6,103 nt of DNA from an uncultured Bacillota bacterium. Lineage in GTDB: Bacteria > Bacillota_I > Bacilli_A > Izemoplasmatales > UBA1188. The notes beneath the pieces are model-generated. The model made no database searches. It was not told where the DNA came from and saw only the letters and a program-made list of their open reading frames with translations. How positions within the stretch are numbered: the stretch's first letter is position 1; every line of letters starts with the position of its first letter. The position numbers were made by a program, and so were the translations under genes. The DNA lies in the NCBI GenBank assembly GCA_937907585.1, contig CALCVH010000034.1:1-6103 (forward strand), in the 5' to 3' direction. Positions 1-5,118 of the stretch are shown here, in pieces.

Positions 1-2
1 CT

Positions 3-86
3 TCAATAATGAGAATTGAAGATAATATAATATATCATCCTTTAATTGAAAAAGTATTATCTCATGATGAAATAATACTAGAATGA
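3..86 (+). CDS. C-terminal fragment of an unidentified protein (partial, runs off the left edge)
   Basis: One frame stays open from the window edge to a TGA at 84-86. Its last residues read IEDNIIYHPLIEKVLSHDEI followed by ILE and the stop. The mix of charged and hydrophobic residues looks like real protein rather than random AT-rich translation, but 27 residues are too few to assign a family and I do not recognise it. The infC promoter begins about 45 bases downstream and no convincing terminator lies between them, so some read-through into the infC leader is possible. If TGA were read as Trp, the frame would extend only two codons further, to a TAA at 93-95. The alternative is that this is non-coding. 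Confidence 0.45.
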   Translation, partial: SIMRIEDNIIYHPLIEKVLSHDEIILE

Positions 87-130
87 AATGGGTAAATATA
101 TGAATTATTGAAAAAATCAAAAAATATCAT

Positions 131-159
131 TTGACATTAAATACACTTAAGTGTAAAAT
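131..159 (+). promoter_or_regulatory. Sigma-A promoter of the infC-rpmI-rplT operon
   Basis: A perfect -35 hexamer TTGACA (131-136) and a -10 hexamer TAAAAT (154-159) are separated by 17 bp, the optimal spacing. Transcription would begin near 166, giving a leader of about 135 nt before infC. The spacer contains a perfect palindrome (142-155) that overlaps the first two bases of the -10 element. Confidence 0.8.
142..155. repeat. Perfect 14-bp palindrome inside the infC promoter spacer (possible operator)
   Basis: TACACTTAAGTGTA equals its own reverse complement over all 14 bases. It fills most of the spacer and overlaps the -10 hexamer, a position where a bound dimeric regulator would block RNA polymerase. 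I match it to no known operator consensus. Perfect palindromes of this length do arise by chance in AT-rich DNA, so only the location is suggestive. Confidence 0.35.
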
Positions 160-250
160 AATTCAGGAATAGAAAGTTGAAGGTCCACTTCACACCTGAT
201 TTCCGATTTAGGAACTGGGTAAGAAGCTACAAAAAATGATTTTGTTGTGT

Positions 251-278
251 AAGGTGGACTTTGTCCACTTTTTATTTT
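251..278 (+). terminator. Attenuator terminator in the infC leader
   Basis: AAGGTGGAC (251-259) pairs with GTCCACTTT (263-271), a 9-bp stem with one G-U pair and a three-base loop. It runs straight into a T-rich tract (269-278). It lies upstream of the infC ribosome binding site, so termination here would silence the whole operon. Its 5' arm is competed for by the upstream copy of GTCCACTT at 183-190. Confidence 0.8.
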
Positions 279-290
279 AAAAAAATATTT

Positions 291-297
291 GAGGTGG
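291..297 (+). promoter_or_regulatory. Ribosome binding site of infC (decides a non-AUG start)
   Basis: GAGGTGG is a strong anti-Shine-Dalgarno match. No ATG, GTG or TTG lies at a usable distance after it in the infC frame. The in-frame codons at suitable spacing are ATC (300) and ATA (303), so initiation at a non-AUG codon is indicated. Confidence 0.7.
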
Positions 298-299
298 CT

Positions 300-905
300 A
301 TCATAAAATACGCATATTTACCAAAACCAATTATTAAAGAATTATATCTAGTTAACGAAGCGATTCGTTTTCCAAAAGTTATGGTCATATTAGATGATGG
401 AACTAATTTAGGAGTTCTTGACATCAAGAAGGCACAACAAGAAGCTGATAACAGAAACTTAGATTTAGTATGTATCGCTCCAAATGCACAACCTCCAGTA
501 TGCAAGATTTTAAATTATTCTAAATTCAAATATGAAAAGAAGAAAAAAGACAAAGTAGCTCAAAAGAATCAAAAGATTGTTGAACTTAAAGAAATTCAAT
601 TATCTCCTGTTATTATGGAACATGATTTTAATACTAAATTATCTCAAGCTCTAAAGTTCCTAGAACAAGGAAATAAAGTTAAAGTTACTATCAGATTATT
701 TAGAAGATACATGAGTTTAAAAGATCAAGCTATTGATATTGTTAATGATTTTGCGCTCAAATGTGGTGAAATTGGTACCACTGAAGGGAAAAAGCCTATT
801 TTAGAAGGAAATACTATTCAATTAATTGTATCTCCACAAAAGAAGAAACCTGCAAAGAAAGAAACTGTTGAAAAACAGGAAGAAAATATAGAAGAGAATA
901 ATTAG
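300..905 (+). CDS. infC: Translation initiation factor IF-3
   Basis: IF3 binds the 30S subunit, prevents premature joining of 50S and proofreads start codon and initiator tRNA. The N-terminal domain begins near VNEAIR (residues 18-23) and contains the recognisable PPVCKILNYSKFKYEK block (65-80). A lysine-rich linker leads to the C-terminal domain (EIQLSP onward, KVTIR at 127-131). The start is chosen at ATC 300, after GAGGTGG; ATA 303 is almost as likely and has better spacing. Non-AUG starts are typical of infC and underlie autoregulation by IF3. GTG 294 lies within the binding site and TTG 261 within the terminator loop, so both are unlikely. Two oddities stand out: the usually invariant RFRGREM segment reads RLFRRYM (131-137), and there is a charged C-terminal tail of about 20 residues. 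This is the first gene of infC-rpmI-rplT. Confidence 0.95.
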   Translation: MIKYAYLPKPIIKELYLVNEAIRFPKVMVILDDGTNLGVLDIKKAQQEADNRNLDLVCIAPNAQPPVCKILNYSKFKYEKKKKDKVAQKNQKIVELKEIQLSPVIMEHDFNTKLSQALKFLEQGNKVKVTIRLFRRYMSLKDQAIDIVNDFALKCGEIGTTEGKKPILEGNTIQLIVSPQKKKPAKKETVEKQEENIEENN

Positions 906-926
906 AAATAAAGGAGAAATAGAATT

Positions 927-1124
927 ATGCCAAAAATGAAATCACATGGTGGATCTAAGAAAAGATTCAAAGTCTCTGGAACTGGTAAATTAATCAGAGG
1001 ACAAGCTTATAGAGACCACTTACACAGCCACAAGAAAGCTTCTGTTAAAAGAGCATTAAAGAGCGACAAAGTTGTTACAACTGCTGACGCTAAAGGAATT
1101 AAAAAGGTAGTTCCATATTTATAG
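927..1124 (+). CDS. rpmI: 50S ribosomal protein L35
   Basis: L35 is a small basic protein of the large ribosomal subunit. The 65 residues match the family's usual length and start with the hallmark MPKMKSHGGSKKRFK, followed by the conserved SGTGKLIRGQAYRDH stretch. The ATG is preceded by AAGGAG (911-916), 10 nt upstream. It sits 21 nt after the infC stop and 12 nt before rplT, so it is co-transcribed and under control of the infC leader. The rplT ribosome binding site overlaps its TAG stop, which favours translational coupling to L20. No unusual feature is seen beyond glycine and serine in place of the more common residues after MKSH. Confidence 0.97.
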   Translation: MPKMKSHGGSKKRFKVSGTGKLIRGQAYRDHLHSHKKASVKRALKSDKVVTTADAKGIKKVVPYL

Positions 1125-1136
1125 GAGGAATAGGAA

Positions 1137-1490
1137 ATGGCTAGAGTAAAAACAGGTGTAACTAATCACGCTAAACATGTAAAAACTTTAAAACTTGCTA
1201 AAGGTTATTATTCTGGTAAGCATGCTTTATATAAGAGTGCTCATGAACAAGTAATGCATTCTGGAAAATATGCATTTGGCGATAGAAGAAAGAAAAAAGG
1301 TGAATTCAGAAAGATTTGGATTCAAAGAATCAATGCAGCTGCAAGATTAAACGGATTATCTTATTCTAAACTAATGCATGGTCTAGAAGTAGCAAACATC
1401 GAAATCAATCGTAAAGTATTAGCTGATATAGCTGTTAATGACAGCAAAGCTTTCACTGAAATTTGTGAAAAAGCTAAAGCAGCTCTATAA
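1137..1490 (+). CDS. rplT: 50S ribosomal protein L20 (and probable repressor of its own operon)
   Basis: L20 binds 23S rRNA early in 50S assembly. In Bacillota and Enterobacteria it also represses the infC-rpmI-rplT operon by binding its mRNA. The 117 residues are close to the usual 118. Conserved blocks are LKLAKGYYSGKH (19-30), YAFGDRRKKKGEFRKIWI (45-62), INAAARLNGLSYSKLMHGL (65-83) and LADIAVNDSKAF in the globular C-terminal domain. AGGAGG (1123-1128) overlaps the rpmI stop and lies 8 nt before the ATG. The N-terminal tail is unusual: where most L20s carry an arginine cluster (RARRKK-like), this one reads NHAKHVKT. The RNA-binding C-terminal domain looks normal, so autoregulation through the upstream leader remains plausible. 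A terminator follows 26 nt after the stop. Confidence 0.97.
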   Translation: MARVKTGVTNHAKHVKTLKLAKGYYSGKHALYKSAHEQVMHSGKYAFGDRRKKKGEFRKIWIQRINAAARLNGLSYSKLMHGLEVANIEINRKVLADIAVNDSKAFTEICEKAKAAL

Positions 1491-1516
1491 TAGATTAACT
1501 CTTATTTGTTTGGTTT

Positions 1517-1541
1517 AAAGGCGAGAATTCTCGCCTTTTTA
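1517..1541 (+). terminator. Intrinsic terminator of the infC-rpmI-rplT operon
   Basis: AAAGGCGAGAA (1517-1527) is perfectly complementary to the adjoining 1528-1538. Allowing for a four-base loop, it forms a roughly 9-bp GC-rich stem that ends in a run of five T. The palindrome contains GAATTC at its centre. It is the strongest terminator in the window and follows rplT directly. Confidence 0.92.
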
Positions 1542-1567
1542 TTTAAATATACCTAATTTTTTCTAAT

Positions 1568-1587
1568 AAAATACTTTGAAGTATTTT
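1568..1587. repeat. AT-rich inverted repeat upstream of the diguanylate cyclase promoter
   Basis: AAAATACTTTGAAGTATTTT reads as two 9-base inverted arms around TG, or as an 8-bp hairpin with a TTGA loop. It ends 24 bases upstream of the TG of the extended -10 element, so it could be an upstream operator. It could also be a weak second hairpin behind the rplT terminator, or chance in AT-rich DNA. Confidence 0.3.
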
Positions 1588-1611
1588 TATGTATTTAATT
1601 TGATTTATTTG

Positions 1612-1620
1612 TGTTAAAAT
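1612..1620 (+). promoter_or_regulatory. Extended -10 promoter of the GGDEF gene
   Basis: TGTTAAAAT (TG, one base, then TAAAAT at 1615-1620) is an extended -10 element. The -35 region at the expected 17-bp spacing (1592-1597, TATTTA) is poor, which is common for extended -10 promoters. Transcription would start near 1627, leaving a leader of about 45 nt with GAGGT (1658-1662) as the ribosome binding site. Confidence 0.5.
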
Positions 1621-1670
1621 ATTTTATCATAGGGTAGATGAAAACTCTGAATATAATGAGGTATTAACTT

Positions 1671-2828
1671 ATGGAAAGCTACGTCGTTATAACAATACTA
1701 TCAATTCTATCTTTAGGAGTATTATCTATACTAATTTGGGAGAATGACAGAATTGATAAAAATAGTAAATGGACTTTCTATTTAACATATATAGTAATTG
1801 CCTTGGCGGCTTTAGCTGAAATGTTAGGGATTGTTTTTAATGGAAATAGAGACATCCCTATTTGGCTAATTAAGATTGTGAAGCTATTTGATTATATACT
1901 AACTCCTCTTGTAGGTGGCGCACTTATTCTTCATATGAAAGATAAGACCATTGTTAAATATATTCTCTATGGAATATTAATATTTAATACATTGTTCCAA
2001 ATAGTTTCTATATTTACAGGATGGGTTCTTGAAGTAAACGCAGATCATATTTACAGCCATGGAAAACTATATTTCATCTACGCAATTCTTTATTTCAGTT
2101 TAATTGTTTTAATAATAATAGAATACATTCTATATGGAAGAAAATTCCAAAAACAAAATAGATTATCATTATATTTTATAATTTCGCTTCTAATCGCAGG
2201 AATAATCATTCAAGAATTTACACCTTTTAAAGTAAGAACTATATATATTTCAATGACATTCTCAGTGATATTATTATACGTTCACTTTATTGAGTTTAAA
2301 CAGGTATCAATGAATGAACAAATTCAACAACAACAATATAAAATTGATACAGACTTTTTAACTGGAGTTTATAGTCGTGCCGCATATTCAGACGATTTAA
2401 AATATTTAAATGAAACTCAAATTCCAAAGAATTTAGCGGTATTCCTAATCGATATAAACGGTCTAAAGAAAGTCAACGATTTATATGGTCATGAAGCTGG
2501 AGATGAATTAATCTGTGGCGCATGTGAATGCATAAAAGATGTTTTTGGTTATAATGGAAAGATTTATAGAATTGGTGGAGATGAATTCGTAGTATTCAAA
2601 AAGATGGATAAGGATGATGCGATATTATCTATTGGCGATCTCAACATGAAAACAGCTGAATGGAAAGGAAAATTTTCAGATAATCTAAGCGTTTCTGCGG
2701 GATGCGCATTATCGATAGAACATCCTGAATTATCAATGGAAGAGCTAACTAAGATAGCCGATAAAGAGATGTATAAATCTAAAAATGAGTATTACAGAAG
2801 AAACGGCTTAGACAGAAGAAGATACTAA
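1671..2828 (+). CDS. Membrane-bound diguanylate cyclase (seven-TM sensor plus GGDEF domain)
   Basis: It probably makes cyclic di-GMP from two GTP at the inner face of the membrane. Seven hydrophobic segments fill residues 4-210 (about 4-23, 35-57, 65-88, 94-117, 131-154, 165-186, 189-208), with no signal peptide or recognisable extracytoplasmic domain. A short glutamine-rich linker (211-226) leads to the GGDEF domain from DFLTG (228-232). Metal and substrate residues look intact: DING (261-264), NDLYGHEAGDEL (269-280), RIGGDEF (300-306) and a C-terminal ADKEMYKSK. The inhibitory-site RxxD expected nine residues before GGDEF is replaced by GYNG, so product inhibition through that site is unlikely. 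There is no EAL or HD-GYP domain. The ATG follows GAGGT with 8 nt spacing. It is a single-gene unit with its own promoter and terminator. The signal it senses is unknown. Confidence 0.9.
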   Translation: MESYVVITILSILSLGVLSILIWENDRIDKNSKWTFYLTYIVIALAALAEMLGIVFNGNRDIPIWLIKIVKLFDYILTPLVGGALILHMKDKTIVKYILYGILIFNTLFQIVSIFTGWVLEVNADHIYSHGKLYFIYAILYFSLIVLIIIEYILYGRKFQKQNRLSLYFIISLLIAGIIIQEFTPFKVRTIYISMTFSVILLYVHFIEFKQVSMNEQIQQQQYKIDTDFLTGVYSRAAYSDDLKYLNETQIPKNLAVFLIDINGLKKVNDLYGHEAGDELICGACECIKDVFGYNGKIYRIGGDEFVVFKKMDKDDAILSIGDLNMKTAEWKGKFSDNLSVSAGCALSIEHPELSMEELTKIADKEMYKSKNEYYRRNGLDRRRY

Positions 2829-2835
2829 TAACTAT

Positions 2836-2870
2836 ATAATAAAAACCACATTGATTGTGGTTTTTATTAT
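2836..2870. terminator. Bidirectional terminator between the convergent GGDEF gene and nfnB
   Basis: The 15 bases 2836-2850 pair perfectly with 2856-2870 around a five-base loop. The core is ACCACA/TGTGGT flanked by A runs on the left and T runs on the right, so both strands show a hairpin followed by a T-rich tract. The last four bases include the nfnB stop codon (2867-2869 on the minus strand). It would therefore end both transcripts. Confidence 0.85.
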
Positions 2871-4261
2871 GCATATTTACTTTTTATATATTCATCTATC
2901 GCTTGAGCGGCAGTTTTTCCTGCGCCCATAGCGAGTATTACAGTCGCAGCGCCTGTTACAGCATCTCCTCCTGCATATACACCTTCTTTAGATGTTTTTC
3001 CAAATTCATCTGTAATTATACCACCATGTTCATTGGTATCTAATCCAATAGTTGTAGCTTTTATTAGTGGGTTTGGACTAGTTCCAAGCGCCATAATTAC
3101 TGAATCCATTTTTATAGTATGTTCTGAACCCTCTATTTTAATAGGGCGTCTCCTTAGAGAACTATCTGGTTCACCAAGTGTCATATCTACTACTTCAATC
3201 TCTTTAACGTTTCCAAATTCATCTCCGATTATTCTTGTAGGATTTGTGAGCGTTTTAAAGATGATTCCTTCTTTCATGGCGTGTTCAATTTCTTCTTTAC
3301 GCGCAGGAAGTTCGTCTAATGAACGTCTATAAATAATATAAACATTTTCAGAACCTAATCTTTTTGCGACTCTACACGCATCCATCGCAACGTTTCCACC
3401 ACCAACTATCGCAACGTTATTACCTAATAAAATTGGAGTATTAGAATCCTTTTTATACGCTTTCATAAGATTGGTTCTAGTTAGTATCTCATTAGCTGAA
3501 AAAACACCTTTTAAATTTTCTCCAGGTATACCCATAAACTTAGGCAGCCCCGCACCGCTCGCAATATAGACTGCATCATATTTATAATCGTTTAAAAGCT
3601 CATCAATCGATAATACTTTACCAATTACCATATTAGTTTCTATATCAACACCTAGTTTAGATAAATTTTCTACTTCCTTTTTAACTATAGATTTAGGAAG
3701 CCTAAATTCAGGAATTCCATAAACTAATACGCCACCAGCTTCATGTAACGCTTCATAAATAGTTACTTTATATCCCATTTTCGCTAAATCACCAGCGCAT
3801 GTTAATCCTGATGGACCGCTTCCAATTACCGCGACTTTATGTCCGTTATATTCTTTAACATTTATAGAACTATTTGAATATTTATTATGATAATCCGCAA
3901 CAAATCTTTCAAGCCTTCCTATCGCTACAGCTTCACCCTTTGTTCCTCTAATACATTCTTTTTCACATTGTGTTTCTTGTGGACAAACTCTACCACACAC
4001 CGCAGGAAGAGAAGAAGAATTATATATAATATTAAAAGCTTCTTCAAATTTTCCTAGAGATACATTATTTATAAATTTTGGAATATTAATCTTAACTGGA
4101 CATCCAGTCATACATTTAGGATTCTTACAGTTTAGACACCTTTTTGCTTCATCGATTGCGATACTTTCAGTATATCCTAGTGCGACTTCATCAAAGTTTT
4201 TATTTCTAATATTTGGATCCTGTACAGGCATTGGATTTTTTGTTAAAGACATATTAGGCAT
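2867..4261 (-). CDS. nfnB: NADPH-binding large subunit of electron-bifurcating transhydrogenase NfnAB (GltA/GltD-like flavoprotein)
   Basis: NfnB carries the bifurcating FAD and the NADP(H) site. With NfnA it couples NADH and reduced ferredoxin to NADP+ reduction. The 464 residues fit the family. The N-terminal iron-sulphur domain has eight cysteines in the GltD pattern, CX2CX4CX3C (42, 45, 50, 54) and CX3CX5CX3C (89, 93, 99, 103), for two [4Fe-4S] clusters. An FAD Rossmann motif GSGPSG (147-152) and a second nucleotide motif GGGNVAMDACR (287-297) follow. The C-terminal FAD segment is YAGGDAVTGAATVILAMGAG (429-448). Start ATG 4261 lies 2 nt after the nfnA stop. Its AAGGAGG (4272-4278) lies inside the nfnA end, so the two are translationally coupled. 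Databases often call this the glutamate synthase small subunit, but no GltB is present and the nfnA neighbour favours Nfn. A sulphide dehydrogenase-type role is the alternative. Confidence 0.9.
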   Translation of the reverse strand: MPNMSLTKNPMPVQDPNIRNKNFDEVALGYTESIAIDEAKRCLNCKNPKCMTGCPVKINIPKFINNVSLGKFEEAFNIIYNSSSLPAVCGRVCPQETQCEKECIRGTKGEAVAIGRLERFVADYHNKYSNSSINVKEYNGHKVAVIGSGPSGLTCAGDLAKMGYKVTIYEALHEAGGVLVYGIPEFRLPKSIVKKEVENLSKLGVDIETNMVIGKVLSIDELLNDYKYDAVYIASGAGLPKFMGIPGENLKGVFSANEILTRTNLMKAYKKDSNTPILLGNNVAIVGGGNVAMDACRVAKRLGSENVYIIYRRSLDELPARKEEIEHAMKEGIIFKTLTNPTRIIGDEFGNVKEIEVVDMTLGEPDSSLRRRPIKIEGSEHTIKMDSVIMALGTSPNPLIKATTIGLDTNEHGGIITDEFGKTSKEGVYAGGDAVTGAATVILAMGAGKTAAQAIDEYIKSKYA

Positions 4262-4263
4262 AA

Positions 4264-5106
4264 TTAGTTTGCCTCCTTATTAAATAAGTTACAATGTTTT
4301 TCTCTAGCGTGTTTTTCAAATTCTTGATACTGTCTATTTCTAGACATCGCTTCATCAAAATCAACTAAAAATCCATCAAAATCAGGTCCATCAACACAAG
4401 CGAATTTAGTCTTACCACCAATAGTTAATCTACATCCACCACACATTCCTGTGCCATCAATCATAATTGGATTCATTGATACAACTGTTTTAATATTATA
4501 TCTTTTAGTCAGCTCAACAACAAACTTCATCATAATAAGTGGACCGATAGCGATAACTTCATCATATTTTTCACCACTTAATATTAGACTTTCAAGCGCG
4601 TTAGTAACGAGACCTTTTTCACCAGTCGATCCATCATCAGTCATTAACTTAAATGTGTTTGAACAATTTCTAAATTCATCTTCAAGTATTACTAAATCCT
4701 TATTTCTAAAACCTATAATAGATGTGACGTTAGCACCACTTTCATATAGTTTTTTTGCGACAGGATAAGCGATAGCGCATCCAACACCACCACCAATTAC
4801 CGCAACATTTTTTAATCCTTCTATTTCAGTTGGATTACCTAATGGTCCAACAAAATCAGATACATAATCGCCTTCATTAAGATCATTTAATTCCATAGTT
4901 GTTGCGCCAACAACTTGAAATATTATTCTAACCGTTCCTTTTATTCTATCAAATCCAGCGATAGTTAAAGGAATTCTTTCACTATCATCATTAGGTCTAA
5001 CAATTATAAACTGACCTGGTTCAGCTTTTTTAGCGATATATGGAGCATCTATCTCCATTAAAGTAATAGTAGGATTTAAAATCTTTTTTTCAACTATTTT
5101 ATTCAT
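4264..5106 (-). CDS. nfnA: NADH-binding small subunit of NfnAB (PyrK-like ferredoxin-NAD+ reductase subunit)
   Basis: NfnA binds FAD and NAD(H) and passes electrons through a [2Fe-2S] cluster to NfnB. The 280 residues contain a ferredoxin-reductase beta-barrel with the FAD motif ERIPLT (43-48), an NAD-binding loop GGGVGCAIAYPVAK (105-118), and a C-terminal cluster motif DGTGMCGGCR then FACVDGPDFDG. Cys222, Cys225 and Cys237 plus Asp217 would ligate the cluster; Asp plus three Cys ligation is described for this family. I chose ATG 5106 because GGAG (5113-5116) lies 6 nt before it; the in-frame TTG at 5118 overlaps that site and would add only four residues. It starts 12 nt after nadK and ends 2 nt before nfnB. 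PyrK of dihydroorotate dehydrogenase is the close relative, but no pyrD is nearby. Confidence 0.9.
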   Translation of the reverse strand: MNKIVEKKILNPTITLMEIDAPYIAKKAEPGQFIIVRPNDDSERIPLTIAGFDRIKGTVRIIFQVVGATTMELNDLNEGDYVSDFVGPLGNPTEIEGLKNVAVIGGGVGCAIAYPVAKKLYESGANVTSIIGFRNKDLVILEDEFRNCSNTFKLMTDDGSTGEKGLVTNALESLILSGEKYDEVIAIGPLIMMKFVVELTKRYNIKTVVSMNPIMIDGTGMCGGCRLTIGGKTKFACVDGPDFDGFLVDFDEAMSRNRQYQEFEKHAREKHCNLFNKEAN

Positions 5107-5116
5107 AACAATCTCC
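5104..5116 (-). promoter_or_regulatory. Ribosome binding site and start of nfnA
   Basis: On the minus strand GGAG (5116-5113) is followed after six bases by ATG (5106-5104). This sets the nfnA start at 5106 rather than at the TTG at 5118, whose last base is the first G of the binding site itself. Confidence 0.75.
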
Positions 5117-5118
5117 AA

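Larger units (their letters stand above)
166..299 (+). promoter_or_regulatory. infC operon leader RNA, L20-type transcription attenuator (autoregulatory)
   Basis: The leader can form two mutually exclusive structures. In the first, 181-190 pairs with 252-261 (two G-U pairs), and after one mismatch 192-195 pairs with 247-250. This closes a domain holding two small hairpins, 201-204 with 211-214 and 229-234 with 240-245. In the second, 251-259 pairs with 263-271 to make an intrinsic terminator. Both use the segment 251-260, so one excludes the other. In Bacillota, excess ribosomal protein L20 is known to bind such an infC leader as a mimic of its 23S rRNA site and to cause premature termination. 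I infer the same here from gene order and alternative pairing. I cannot confirm the L20-contact nucleotides without a covariance model. Confidence 0.75.

Noticed and set aside
3..95. Use of TGA as a Trp codon (mycoplasma-type code)
   Set aside because: The only candidate is the TGA at 84-86, where recoding adds two codons before a TAA. Every Trp codon in the called genes is TGG and no gene is interrupted by TGA. None of the seven complete genes uses TGA as stop either, but with seven stops in AT-rich DNA this is weak evidence.
261..299. IF3 start at TTG 261, giving 13 extra residues, with AGGTGG at 252-257 as binding site
   Set aside because: The TTG sits in the loop and 3' arm of the attenuator terminator, and the extra residues match nothing in IF3. 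A proper binding site lies downstream at 291-297.
272..505. Open frame on the minus strand opposite the start of infC
   Set aside because: It overlaps the leader terminator and the IF3 N-terminal domain antisense, without a promoter or ribosome binding site of its own.
2855..3332. Open frames on the plus strand opposite nfnB (62 and 99 residues)
   Set aside because: They lie antisense to a strongly conserved gene, have no family resemblance or good ribosome binding site, and use residue patterns expected from reverse-strand translation.
2867..4261. Glutamate synthase small subunit as the function of the 464-residue flavoprotein
   Set aside because: GltD and NfnB share the same fold and cysteine pattern, but no large GltB subunit is present and the adjoining PyrK-like subunit is the diagnostic partner of NfnB.
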